A stretch of 38,916 bases of DNA from Arcobacteraceae bacterium (GCA_023138835.1 JAGLOP010000019.1:1-38916); one strand, 5' to 3'. Positions 25,080 through 33,981 are shown, counted from the first letter of the stretch. Translations and numbers: made by a program. The notes: generated by a model not told the origin, from the letters alone.

Positions 25080-26258
25080 ATGCAATTAAAAAAACTAAAA
25101 CCATTAACAACTGACTATTTAGAATCTATAGGATTTCATTGGCATACGGATGAAGATAATACTTCTTATATATCTGATGAAGTTGTCGTAGTAAGTGAAA
25201 AAGAGGTAGATGCCTATTATAAAGCTTCAAATGAACTTTATGGGATGTTTTGTGAAGCTGGTGAATATGTTATGGAAAATAATCTGTTCCATGAGTTAAA
25301 TATCCCTTTTAATCTAGTTGAAATTATTAAAAAGAGTTGGGAAGATGATGTTCATTGGCATTTGTATGGTAGATTTGATTTAGCCGGCGGGATTGACGGG
25401 AAGCCTATTAAACTTATTGAATTTAACGCAGATACTCCAACTTCACTTTTTGAAACTTCAATTATCCAATGGGCGATGTTGAAATTTAATGGTTTGGATG
25501 AAGCAAGTGCTTTTAACTCTCTATATGAAGCTTTAGGAAATAATTTTAAACGATTTGTAACTTTAGAAACTCCAATAGAAGATTTTGAAAAACATTATAA
25601 AGATTTGAATTTTAAAATACTTTTTACCTCTATCAGCGATAATTTAGAGGAAGAAAATACTGTCAAACTTTTACAACATATAGCAACAGAAGCCGGATAT
25701 AAGACTGATTTTGAGTATATGGATAAAGTTGAGTTTAGCGATGATGGTATCTCTAAAGATGGTGTAAATTTTGAGTATTGGTTTAAGCTTATTCCTTGGG
25801 AAGATATAGCTATAGATGAGGGTGAGTTAGCTGTCATTTTAACTGAACTTATAAATGATAAAAAAGTAATAATAGTAAACCCTGCATATACTTTGATGTT
25901 TCAAAGTAAAGGTTTTATGAAGATTCTGTGGGACTTGTATCCTAATCATCCATTGTTATTAGAAACTTCTTTTGAGCCTTTGGAAAATACAAAGCAAGTA
26001 GAAAAGATGTGTTTTGGAAGAGAAGGTGCAAATACGGCTATTATAAATGCTGATAATTCACTTGATGTTAAGACCGATGGGGAATATGATAACTTTAAAC
26101 CTGTCTATCAAGAGTATGTTGAATTTCCACAAGATGAAAATGGCGACTATTATCAAGCAGGTCTGTTTTATGCTTACGAGGGTTGTGGTCTTGGATTTAG
26201 AAAAGGCGGTAAAATTTTAGATAACAGTTCTAAGTTTGTTGGGCATATTCTAGAGTAA
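25080..26258 (+). CDS. Glutathionylspermidine synthase family ATP-grasp ligase (YgiC-like)
   Basis: A 392-aa protein of the glutathionylspermidine synthase preATP-grasp family. GRFDLAGGIDGKPIKLIEFN (near residues 97-116) with ADTPTSLFE is the family signature for the nucleotide and metal site. GDYYQAGLFYAYEGCGLGFRKGGKIL lies near the C-terminus in shorter matching blocks. Only the synthetase half is present, with no amidase domain, as in YgiC/YjfC. The acceptor and donor are unknown; peptide-amine ligation is expected from the fold. It is the last gene of the three-gene operon with the ferritin-like protein and UPF0323 lipoprotein. Confidence 0.87.
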   Translation: MQLKKLKPLTTDYLESIGFHWHTDEDNTSYISDEVVVVSEKEVDAYYKASNELYGMFCEAGEYVMENNLFHELNIPFNLVEIIKKSWEDDVHWHLYGRFDLAGGIDGKPIKLIEFNADTPTSLFETSIIQWAMLKFNGLDEASAFNSLYEALGNNFKRFVTLETPIEDFEKHYKDLNFKILFTSISDNLEEENTVKLLQHIATEAGYKTDFEYMDKVEFSDDGISKDGVNFEYWFKLIPWEDIAIDEGELAVILTELINDKKVIIVNPAYTLMFQSKGFMKILWDLYPNHPLLLETSFEPLENTKQVEKMCFGREGANTAIINADNSLDVKTDGEYDNFKPVYQEYVEFPQDENGDYYQAGLFYAYEGCGLGFRKGGKILDNSSKFVGHILE

Positions 26259-26267
26259 TATCATTAA

Positions 26268-26303
26268 GTGGAATTAGGTATAATAATATTAGACTAATTC
26301 CAC
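26268..26303 (+). promoter_or_regulatory. Inverted repeat enclosing the mtnK -10 box
   Basis: GTGGAATTAG (26268-26277) and CTAATTCCAC (26294-26303) form a perfect 10-bp inverted repeat. The 16-base centre contains TATAAT at 26279-26284 and the small palindrome TAATATTA. It could be an operator overlapping the mtnK promoter, or a hairpin ending the upstream operon transcript. GTGAGGA precedes the mtnK ATG at 26327. Confidence 0.5.
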
Positions 26304-26326
26304 AATAAAAGTGAGGACAATCAAAA

Positions 26327-27547
26327 ATGAAGTACAAAGTATTAGATAAAAACAGCGTAGTTAATTATCTCTTTGAGATTCAAGAAGTTATGGAGTTCTT
26401 CGGTGATGATGATTTTGAAGCAAGCGAAATTGGGGATGGCAATCTAAATTTTGTTTATATCGTAAAGTCAACTACCAATCCTAAAAAAGCCTTAATTGCT
26501 AAACAAGCCGTTCCCTATCTTAGATGTGTGGGTGAAGAATTTCCTTTAAGTCGTGAAAGAATGACCTACGAGATAAGAGCCTTAACAAAATTTAAAAAAA
26601 TTGTCCCTGAATTTGTCCCTAAACTTTATCATACCAGTGAAGATATGAGTTTAGTTGTTATGCAGTATTTGGGTGAACATCAAATATTGCGATATGATTT
26701 AATAGATAAAAAAACTTTTCCAAATTTTAGTGAACATATCTCTACATACTTGGCAAATACTCTTTTTTATACCTCATCACTATATCTTCAAAGTGATGAT
26801 AAAAGGGAACTTATTAAAAAATTTAATGACAATACAGAACTTTGTAAACTTACAGAAGATTTTGTATTTACATTTGCATTTATGGAAAATGAAACAAATG
26901 ATAATGAAAATGTAAAAGACAATCCATTAGCTGCTAAAATTTTTAATGATATGGAATTTAAAAAACGAGTACTTGATTTAAAATATAAATTTATGACTCA
27001 AACAGATGCTTTAATTCATGGAGATTTACATACAGGTTCTATTATGCTGAATAATGATGAAACTTATGTCATAGACCCTGAATTTGCATTTGTAGGTCCT
27101 TTTGGATTTGATATTGGGGCATTATTGGCAAATTTAGTTAATAATTATGTACATCATCATATTGTAACTGGTGACCAGGAATATAAAGAGTGGTTACTTA
27201 AAACTACTTATGAGGTGTTAGAGATGTTTGATGAAAAGTTTTTTGAACTATGGGATAGTCAAAAAGATTCAGCGTTGATAACTGATGGATATATTGATGA
27301 TTCAACTTTAGAGCAATACAAAAGTCAATTTTTAAAATCAATTTTGCAAGATAGTGTAGGATTTGCAGGTTGTAAAATGGCAAGAAGGGTTTTTGGGGTT
27401 GCCGGAGTTGAAGATATACGAGGAATAAAAAATAAAGAACTTAGAGCTAAAGCCGAAGAATTAGTAATCAATATAGCAAAAGAATTTGTGATGAAATATG
27501 ATTCCATAAATTCAGTTGAAGATATAATTGAGATTATAAAAAGATAA
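26327..27547 (+). CDS. mtnK: S-methyl-5-thioribose kinase
   Basis: MtnK phosphorylates methylthioribose, the sugar left after methylthioadenosine cleavage, to methylthioribose 1-phosphate. The 406-aa aminoglycoside-phosphotransferase-fold kinase shows the glycine loop IGDGNLNFVY (35-44), the catalytic HGDLHTGSIM (231-240) and the metal-binding DPEFAFVGPFGFDIG (250-264). The product is the substrate of MtnA, encoded about 1.1 kb downstream after a terminator and a RhuM gene. No mtnB, mtnC or mtnD is in the window. Confidence 0.9.
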   Translation: MKYKVLDKNSVVNYLFEIQEVMEFFGDDDFEASEIGDGNLNFVYIVKSTTNPKKALIAKQAVPYLRCVGEEFPLSRERMTYEIRALTKFKKIVPEFVPKLYHTSEDMSLVVMQYLGEHQILRYDLIDKKTFPNFSEHISTYLANTLFYTSSLYLQSDDKRELIKKFNDNTELCKLTEDFVFTFAFMENETNDNENVKDNPLAAKIFNDMEFKKRVLDLKYKFMTQTDALIHGDLHTGSIMLNNDETYVIDPEFAFVGPFGFDIGALLANLVNNYVHHHIVTGDQEYKEWLLKTTYEVLEMFDEKFFELWDSQKDSALITDGYIDDSTLEQYKSQFLKSILQDSVGFAGCKMARRVFGVAGVEDIRGIKNKELRAKAEELVINIAKEFVMKYDSINSVEDIIEIIKR

Positions 27548-27572
27548 AGTATGTCAGTTTGACATACTTTTT
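27546..27572 (+). terminator. Rho-independent terminator after mtnK
   Basis: AAAGTATGTCA (27546-27556) and TGACATACTTT (27560-27570) form a perfect 11-bp stem with a GTT loop, running into further Ts. The stem begins within the mtnK stop codon. The A-rich 5' side would also allow function on the opposite strand. Confidence 0.75.
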
Positions 27573-27623
27573 AAAAAAACAAGAATTTGATGATATGATA
27601 TGTAAAAATATCAAGGAATATAA

Positions 27624-28631
27624 ATGAATAATTTACGACAAATACCAAATTTTATAATATTTAAAACTGATACAGCAAAAGTAAATATAGATGTGTACTT
27701 TCAAGATGAAACATTATGGCTTACACAAAAAGATTTATCAGAACTTTTTGAAACTACTCCACAAAATATAACTTTACATCTAAAAAATATATATAAAGAG
27801 CAAGAGTTAATGGAAAATTCAACTTGTAAGGATTTCTTACAAGTTCAAAAAGAAGGCAATAGGAAAGTAAAAAGAAATAAAAAATATTATAATCTAAAAG
27901 CTATCACAGCAGTAGGGTATAGGGTTAATTCTCATCGTGCTACAGAGTTTAGAAAGTGGGCTACTGAAATACTACATGAGTATATCATCAAAGGTTTTAC
28001 TATGGATGATGAAAGGCTTAAAAAAATTCATCATTTTGGTATTGATTATTTTGAAGAGCAACTAGAAAGAATTCGTGAGATTCGTCTTAGTGAGAGAAGA
28101 TTTTATCAAAAGATTACAGATATTTATGCACTAAGTGCTGATTATGATTTAAATGATGATACTACAAAACAATTTTTTGCAACAGTACAAAACAAAATGC
28201 ATTGGGCAATATGTGGTAAAACAGCAGCAGAAATAATATATAATGAAGTTGATATTGAAAAGATTTATATGGGACTTCAAACATGGAAAAACTCACCAAA
28301 TGGTAAGATACTAAAATCAGATGTAAGTATCGCTAAAAATTATCTAAATCACGAACACATAAAGCAGTTAGAAAGAATAGTATCAGCATATCTTGACTTG
28401 GCCGAAAATAGAGCAAGTCGTGGTATTGTTATGAATATGAAAGATTGGGTAATATTTTTAGATAAGTTTTTACAATTATCTGAATATCCTATTTTATTAC
28501 ACAATGGTAAAGTATCTGCACTTGAAGCAAAACTAAAAGCAGAGGGAGAATATGAAAAATATAGAGTTATTCAAGATAAGTCATATGTAAGTGATTTTGA
28601 TAACATCATAAAACAATTGAAAAATAAATAA
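27624..28631 (+). CDS. RhuM family protein
   Basis: A 335-aa protein of the virulence RhuM family (COG3943). Recognisable blocks are VDVYFQDETLWLTQKDLSELF near the N-terminus, TTPQNITLHLKNIY, the STCKDFLQVQKEGNR-type segment, YYNLKAITAVGYRVNSHRA, FRKWATEILHEYIIKGF and SERRFYQKITDIYA. The N-terminal part resembles Bro-N/KilA-type DNA-binding domains of phages. RhuM genes are patchily distributed and often lie on mobile or defence-rich DNA; the biochemical role is unknown. AAGGAATATAA precedes the ATG. It separates mtnK from mtnA and is only 16 bases before mtnA, which it may co-express. Confidence 0.9.
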   Translation: MNNLRQIPNFIIFKTDTAKVNIDVYFQDETLWLTQKDLSELFETTPQNITLHLKNIYKEQELMENSTCKDFLQVQKEGNRKVKRNKKYYNLKAITAVGYRVNSHRATEFRKWATEILHEYIIKGFTMDDERLKKIHHFGIDYFEEQLERIREIRLSERRFYQKITDIYALSADYDLNDDTTKQFFATVQNKMHWAICGKTAAEIIYNEVDIEKIYMGLQTWKNSPNGKILKSDVSIAKNYLNHEHIKQLERIVSAYLDLAENRASRGIVMNMKDWVIFLDKFLQLSEYPILLHNGKVSALEAKLKAEGEYEKYRVIQDKSYVSDFDNIIKQLKNK

Positions 28632-28647
28632 AGGTAGGATAAATAAA

Positions 28648-29715
28648 ATGAGAGGTATTTACAAAGCCCTATGGCTAAACGAAGATAAGTTTTTAGAGGT
28701 AATTGATCAGACAAAATTACCATTTGAGTATGAAACAAAAGTTTTAAGAACTACAGATGAAATAGTAACTGCTATTAAAGATATGACTGTTCGCGGTGCT
28801 GGAGTTATAGGAAGTGTTGCTGCATTTGGAATATATACTGCTCTTAGAGAAGTAAAATCTTATGAAGAGTTAAAGCAAAAAGCAAAATTAATACGAGAGT
28901 CAAGACCAACAGCTGTTAATCTTATGTGGGCAGTTGATAAAATGATGGAACTTTTAAAAGATTCAAATGACTTAATAAATGATTCACTGAAATTTGCAAT
29001 TAAACTAAATGATGATGAAGCACTTGAGAGTGAGAAAATCGCAAAATATGGTTGTGATATTATTGAAGATATTTTAAAAACTAAAAATAAAACTAGAATT
29101 AATATTTTAACTCATTGTAATGCAGGATGGCTTGCTGTCATTGATGAGGGAACTGCCCTTGCACCAATTTATGAAGCTAAAAAAAGAGGCATTGATGTGC
29201 ATGTATGGGTAGATGAAACGCGTCCACGAAATCAAGGGGCTAGTTTAACAGCATGGGAATTAACTCAAAGTGAAATAAATCATACAATAATAGCTGATAA
29301 TACAGGTGGTCACCTTATGCAAGACGGTCAGGTAGATATGGTGATAACAGGTGCGGATAGAGTAAGTGCAAGTGGAGATGTTGCAAATAAAATTGGAACT
29401 TATCTAAAAGCTTTAGCGGCAAAGGATAATGATGTACCATTTTATGTAGCAATTCCAGCTTCAACTTTTGATTTTGATATTATTGACGGGGTCAAAGAGA
29501 TACCTATTGAACTTAGAAGTGAAGATGAAGTTAAATATATAAAAGGTGTAGATAAAAATGGCGATGTACAAGAAGTATTGATAACTCCAAAAGATTCACC
29601 TGCTATTAATTATGGGTTTGATGTGACACCTGCAAGACTGATTACCGGTCTTATTACAAACAAAGGAATCTGTGAAGCTAATTTTGACAAAATAAAAGAG
29701 AAATTTAATTTATGA
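28648..29715 (+). CDS. mtnA: S-methyl-5-thioribose-1-phosphate isomerase
   Basis: MtnA isomerises methylthioribose 1-phosphate to methylthioribulose 1-phosphate in methionine salvage. The 355-aa protein resembles eIF2B subunits. Family marks are TVRGAGVIGSVAAFG (47-61), the catalytic Cys157 in LTHCNAG, the phosphate loop DETRPRNQGASLTAWEL and the catalytic Asp237 in ITGADRV. It follows the RhuM gene by 16 bases with a GGTAGGA ribosome site. With mtnK it gives the first two steps of salvage; later steps are not visible here. Confidence 0.95.
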   Translation: MRGIYKALWLNEDKFLEVIDQTKLPFEYETKVLRTTDEIVTAIKDMTVRGAGVIGSVAAFGIYTALREVKSYEELKQKAKLIRESRPTAVNLMWAVDKMMELLKDSNDLINDSLKFAIKLNDDEALESEKIAKYGCDIIEDILKTKNKTRINILTHCNAGWLAVIDEGTALAPIYEAKKRGIDVHVWVDETRPRNQGASLTAWELTQSEINHTIIADNTGGHLMQDGQVDMVITGADRVSASGDVANKIGTYLKALAAKDNDVPFYVAIPASTFDFDIIDGVKEIPIELRSEDEVKYIKGVDKNGDVQEVLITPKDSPAINYGFDVTPARLITGLITNKGICEANFDKIKEKFNL

Positions 29716-29721
29716 TATAAT
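29716..29721 (+). promoter_or_regulatory. -10 box for tpiA-fabI
   Basis: TATAAT in TGATATAATC starts immediately after the mtnA stop codon, 38 bases before the tpiA start. The palindrome TTTTATTTAATAAAA follows directly and could form a small hairpin in the leader. Confidence 0.5.
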
Positions 29722-29758
29722 CATATTTTATTTAATAAAACAGATATAAAGGATTTTT

Positions 29759-30502
29759 ATGATGCAAGAGCAAAGCGAACAAATTGCGAAGCACAAAATA
29801 ATTGCTAGTAATTTTAAAACAAATCATACTCGAAAAAGCACAAAAGAATTTGTGGAAAATGTAAATAAATTTTTACAAGATGAAAATATAACTAATGAAG
29901 TTTATATTTTTCCAACTGCAACTGCTCTAAATGAGTTTGATACAGTTTCAAATTTATCTCTAGGTGCTCAAAATGCTTATTGTGTAAAAAATGGTTCATT
30001 TACCGGTGAAATAGGTACTGAACAACTTGATGAATTTGGAATTAAAACAATTTTAATTGGTCATAGTGAGAGAAGACATGTTTTAGGTGAGAGTCAAAAA
30101 GAGATAGCTTTAAAATATAACTATTATAAATCACATGGTTACCAAATAATTTATTGTATTGGTGAGCCTTTAGAGGTTAAAGAAGCTGGATTGACTGAAA
30201 CTTTGGGTTATATTTGGGAACAGTTTGACGGGATTGACTTAGACTATGATAATCTTATTTTAGCTTATGAACCTGTTTGGGCTATTGGTACAGGAGTAGT
30301 TGCCAAAGTTGAAGATATAGCTACTATTCACAGAAAAATTAAGAAAAAAATTGATAAACCATTGCTTTATGGTGGAAGCGTAAAGCCGTCAAATTTAGAA
30401 GAAATTTTAAATATTGAAAATGTAGATGGAACTTTAATAGGTACTTCATCTTGGGATGTAGAGCAATTTAAAGATATGATTAGTATAACAAGTAAAAAAT
30501 AA
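29759..30502 (+). CDS. tpiA: Triosephosphate isomerase
   Basis: TpiA interconverts dihydroxyacetone phosphate and glyceraldehyde 3-phosphate. The 247-aa TIM barrel carries the catalytic set: Asn18 and Lys20 in ASNFKTN, His102 in LIGHSERR, Glu171 in AYEPVWAIGTG, and the phosphate loop LLYGGSVKPSN. The sequence opens with two ATG codons; AAGGA lies 5 bases before the first. tpiA next to fabI is a conserved arrangement in Campylobacter (there with pgk and gapA as well, which are absent here). Confidence 0.94.
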   Translation: MMQEQSEQIAKHKIIASNFKTNHTRKSTKEFVENVNKFLQDENITNEVYIFPTATALNEFDTVSNLSLGAQNAYCVKNGSFTGEIGTEQLDEFGIKTILIGHSERRHVLGESQKEIALKYNYYKSHGYQIIYCIGEPLEVKEAGLTETLGYIWEQFDGIDLDYDNLILAYEPVWAIGTGVVAKVEDIATIHRKIKKKIDKPLLYGGSVKPSNLEEILNIENVDGTLIGTSSWDVEQFKDMISITSKK

Positions 30503-30518
30503 TATAGGAGAGTTTTAA

Positions 30519-31346
30519 ATGATAATGAAGGGTAAAAAAGGGGTAATTTTAGGAATTGCCAATAACAAATCAATAGCTTATGGTATTGCTAAACAATGTC
30601 AAGAGCAAGGAGCTCAAATAGCTATCACTTTTTTAAATGAAAGATTTGAAAAGAAACTAACTCCAATTGCTGAAGATTTAGGTTGTGATGGTAGATTATA
30701 TCCTTGTGATGTATCAAATCCACAAGAGATAAAAGCTTTAAAAGAATCTTTAGAAAAAGATATGGGTGAGATTGATTTTATCGTTCACTCTATTGCATTT
30801 GCTCCAAAAGATGGACTTAGCGGTAGATTTACAGATATTACAAAAGATGCCTTTGAAGTTGCTATGAATGTATCTGTATACAGTTTAATAGAGATAACTC
30901 AAGCTCTTAAACCTATTATGAGTAAAAACTCTAGTGTACTTACACTTTCTTATTATGGAGGTGTTAAATATATTCCAAATTATAATCTTATGGGTGTGGC
31001 AAAAGCCGCATTGGAGATGACTGTAAAATATATGGCAGAGGATTTAGGGAAAGATGGAATTAGAGTAAATGCAATTTCTGCCGGTCCTATTAAAACTTTG
31101 GCAGCAGCTGGAATTGGTGAATTTAGATTTATGTTAAAATGGAATGAAGCACACTCTCCTATGAAACAAAATGTAACTACAACAGAAGTTGGAAATAGCG
31201 GTATGTATTTACTTTCAGATTTAAGCAGTGCGGTAACCGGTGAGATTCATTATGTTGATGGTGGATATAATATTATGGGTATGCCGGCTGTTTCACTTAA
31301 TGAAGATGGAAAGCAGACTATAACTTGGAATGGTGAAAGTCGTTAA
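30519..31346 (+). CDS. fabI: Enoyl-[acyl-carrier-protein] reductase (NADH), FabI
   Basis: FabI catalyses the last reduction of each fatty-acid elongation cycle. The 275-aa short-chain-dehydrogenase-like protein shows GVILGIANNKSIAYGIAK (8-25) for NADH binding, HSIAFAPK near 90-97, and the catalytic Tyr145, Tyr155 and Lys162 in SYYGGVKYIPNYNLMGVAK. AGGAG precedes the first ATG; a second ATG two codons on is possible. It is 16 bases after tpiA. Confidence 0.95.
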   Translation: MIMKGKKGVILGIANNKSIAYGIAKQCQEQGAQIAITFLNERFEKKLTPIAEDLGCDGRLYPCDVSNPQEIKALKESLEKDMGEIDFIVHSIAFAPKDGLSGRFTDITKDAFEVAMNVSVYSLIEITQALKPIMSKNSSVLTLSYYGGVKYIPNYNLMGVAKAALEMTVKYMAEDLGKDGIRVNAISAGPIKTLAAAGIGEFRFMLKWNEAHSPMKQNVTTTEVGNSGMYLLSDLSSAVTGEIHYVDGGYNIMGMPAVSLNEDGKQTITWNGESR

Positions 31347-31376
31347 TAAAAAGTGAATTCTTTAACAAAATTTAGA

Positions 31377-31382
31377 TATAAT
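31377..31382 (+). promoter_or_regulatory. -10 box for dnaA
   Basis: TATAAT within TTTAGATATAATAAG lies 30 bases before the TTG start of dnaA. The short fabI-dnaA interval contains no DnaA box that I can see. Confidence 0.5.
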
Positions 31383-31411
31383 AAGTATAAAATATTTAGG
31401 AAATAAAAGTT

Positions 31412-32728
31412 TTGACTACAAAAGAAATTTTACAATTACTTCAAAAAGAAGTTACTTCAAATGACTATGAAAAATTCTTACAACAGATAGTTTACAAAAA
31501 AGCTAGTTCAAGTGATGAATTAGCTGTATTTGAAGTTCCTAATAAATTTATTGCTTCTTATATTAAAACTAAATTTTCTTCAAATATAAAAAATATTTTT
31601 GAATCAGCAAAAGGTACAAAACCAACTATTGAGATAAAAGTTACCGGTGAAAAAAGAAGAACAAAAAAAGAAATCTTAAATGAATCTGCATCTACACAAA
31701 CAACAGATACTACACTTTTAAATCCATCTTTTACTTTTGAATCTTTTGTTGTAGGTAGTTCAAATCAAATGGCATACAATGCTTCACTTGCAGTTGCCAA
31801 AAAACCCGGTATTCAATATAATCCACTTTTTATTTATGGTGGCACCGGTTTGGGAAAAACTCATTTACTTCAAGCAATAGGTAATGATGCTATTGAAAAA
31901 GGTAAAACAGTTATTTATCTTACTAGTGAACAGTTTATGAATGCTTTTACCTTTTCAATTAAAAGTAAAAATATGGAACATTTTAGAAGTACTTATAGAA
32001 AATGTGATCTACTTCTTATTGACGATATTCAATTTTTAAGTGGTAAAGAGGGAACTCAAGAGGAATTTTTTCATACTTTTAATGAACTTCATACTGCAAA
32101 AAAGCAAATAGTATTAACAGCTGATAAACTTCCTTCTCAGATAGCTGGACTTGAAGAGAGATTAAAAAGTAGATTTGAATGGGGACTTATGGCTGATATT
32201 AAAGTTCCTGACCTTGAAACAAAAATTGCCATTATTGAAAAAAAGAGTGAACTTAATTGTATTATTTTAAATAAAGATGTAGTTAATTATATAGCTACAA
32301 ATTTTGATAATTCTATTAGAGCAATAGAGGGTGTACTTATTCAAATAAGAGCAACAGCTGATTTACTTGGCGGCGAAATAAATCTTGATTTGGTACAAAA
32401 CTTATTAAAAGATCAAATTCAAGAGATAAAAGATAATGTTAAATTACCTGATATTATCAATGTTGTAGCAAGAGAATTAAATATCAAACCAAGTGATTTA
32501 AAAGTTAAAAGAACTGCAAGTGCAGTAACTGCACGAAGAATTGTAATATTTCTTGCACGTGAGCTTACTCATAACTCTATGCCGGAAATTGCAAAAAATC
32601 TTGGTATGAAAGATCATAGTGCTGTTTCTAAAAATATTTCTAAAGCAAATGAATTGATAGAAAAAGATGAAAATTTTAGATTGCTTCTTGAAAATCTAAA
32701 AAATAAATTTATAAATAAGGATTATTAA
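31412..32728 (+). CDS. dnaA: Chromosomal replication initiator protein DnaA
   Basis: DnaA binds oriC boxes and, as an ATP-bound filament, opens the origin and helps load DnaB. The 438-aa protein has an N-terminal interaction domain (1-75), a short linker, the AAA+ core with Walker A GGTGLGKT (143-150) and Walker B LLIDDIQFL, the initiator-specific stretch, and the C-terminal DNA-binding domain with GMKDHSAVSKNISKA. The start is TTG at 31412, giving MTTKEILQLLQKE, which matches the usual N-terminus; AGGAAAT lies about 8 bases upstream. Confidence 0.97.
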   Translation: MTTKEILQLLQKEVTSNDYEKFLQQIVYKKASSSDELAVFEVPNKFIASYIKTKFSSNIKNIFESAKGTKPTIEIKVTGEKRRTKKEILNESASTQTTDTTLLNPSFTFESFVVGSSNQMAYNASLAVAKKPGIQYNPLFIYGGTGLGKTHLLQAIGNDAIEKGKTVIYLTSEQFMNAFTFSIKSKNMEHFRSTYRKCDLLLIDDIQFLSGKEGTQEEFFHTFNELHTAKKQIVLTADKLPSQIAGLEERLKSRFEWGLMADIKVPDLETKIAIIEKKSELNCIILNKDVVNYIATNFDNSIRAIEGVLIQIRATADLLGGEINLDLVQNLLKDQIQEIKDNVKLPDIINVVARELNIKPSDLKVKRTASAVTARRIVIFLARELTHNSMPEIAKNLGMKDHSAVSKNISKANELIEKDENFRLLLENLKNKFINKDY

Positions 32729-32910
32729 AAAAAGTAAATATATCAAATAAAAATTATTTATTTGAATTAGTCAATGTGAATAGATGTGAATAGTTTTAAA
32801 AAAGTTTTCACACAACTTTAGTACCATTATCAAATGGTTTTAACGTTATTTTCATCTATTCACATAGACTACTATCTACTACTAAATTTTAATATAAAAA
32901 GGAAATTAAA
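32729..32910. other. Probable chromosomal origin of replication (oriC) with DnaA boxes
   Basis: The dnaA-dnaN gap carries three exact copies of the 9-mer CTATTCACA: 32775-32783 and 32785-32793 on the minus strand, and 32856-32864 on the plus strand. A related TTTTCACAC lies at 32805-32813. These match the TTATCCACA-type DnaA box at most positions. The palindrome ACCATT/AATGGT (32823-32828/32833-32838) sits between the box groups, and AT-rich stretches that could melt lie at both ends (for example TTTTAATATAAAAAGG before dnaN). The dnaA-dnaN interval is the known origin location in several Campylobacterota. Confidence 0.7.
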
Positions 32911-33981
32911 ATGAAATTTACCATAAGTAAAAATGTCATTGAAAATATCATTTCTTCAATGCAGCCATTTCTAGAAAAAAAAGATGCAAGTGTAATTACT
33001 TCACATATATATTTTGAAGTAAGTCAAAATCATTTAATTTTAAGATCTACTGATTATGAAATGGGATTAGAATCTATTTGTGAAACTATTACTGATTTTG
33101 ATGATGGTAAATCTACTGTTAATGGTAGTAATTTATTAAATATTATTAGAAGACTTAAAGATAGTGATATTATATTTGAAGTTGTCAATAATGATTTAAA
33201 TATAAAACAAGGTAGATCTAACTTTAAATTACCAATGTATGATGCTAATGAATATCCTTCATTTCCTATACTAACTAATTTAAAACAATTAGATATAAAT
33301 ATTATAAATTTAATAAATTCTATTAAAAAAATTACACCTTCAATTGATAATAATAATCCTAAATTTGAATTAAATGGTGCTTTAATAGATATTAAAACAA
33401 GTAAAATAAATTTTGTAGCTACTGATACAAGAAGATTAGCCGTTTCAAATTTAGAAAATTTATCTAATGAAGAGATACAAATAATCATACCTAAAAAAGC
33501 AATTATTGAAATTCAGAAACTATTTTTTGATGATGCAACTATTAGTTATGATGAAACTAATTTAGTAATATCTAATAAAAATATGAAATTTTTTACAAAA
33601 TTAATCAATGGTAAATTTCCTGATTATGAAAGAATAATTCCTAGTAACTTAAAATATAGTTTTCAATTATCAAAAGCATCACTTATAGAATCTATTAAAT
33701 TAATAACATCTCTTAAACCAAATATTAAAATTTCATTCACAAGTAATAATATTTTATTTGAAAGTGTTGATGAAGACAGTGAAGCACAAACTCAAATTGA
33801 TGTTAATTTAAATATAGATGATACATTTTATATAGCAGTAAATAGTAAATATTTATTAGATTTTTTAAGTACAACAACAAATGAAAATATAACTGTAGGA
33901 TTTAATGAATCAAATTTACCATTTTATTTAGAAGATGATAAATTTATAACAATTATTATGCCTATTATTTTAGAAAAATAA
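32911..33981 (+). CDS. dnaN: DNA polymerase III subunit beta (sliding clamp)
   Basis: The clamp encircles DNA and tethers polymerase III. The 356-aa protein starts MKFTISKNVIENIISSMQ and is built of three repeated clamp domains. ATDTRRLAVSNLEN (near 171-184) is the conserved middle-domain motif, and the C-terminus ends with ITIIMPIILEK, close to the usual VVMPM hydrophobic pocket end. AAGGA is 7 bases before the ATG. The gene is extremely AT-rich and low in G and C at third positions. It sits between oriC and gyrB. Confidence 0.96.
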   Translation: MKFTISKNVIENIISSMQPFLEKKDASVITSHIYFEVSQNHLILRSTDYEMGLESICETITDFDDGKSTVNGSNLLNIIRRLKDSDIIFEVVNNDLNIKQGRSNFKLPMYDANEYPSFPILTNLKQLDINIINLINSIKKITPSIDNNNPKFELNGALIDIKTSKINFVATDTRRLAVSNLENLSNEEIQIIIPKKAIIEIQKLFFDDATISYDETNLVISNKNMKFFTKLINGKFPDYERIIPSNLKYSFQLSKASLIESIKLITSLKPNIKISFTSNNILFESVDEDSEAQTQIDVNLNIDDTFYIAVNSKYLLDFLSTTTNENITVGFNESNLPFYLEDDKFITIIMPIILEK

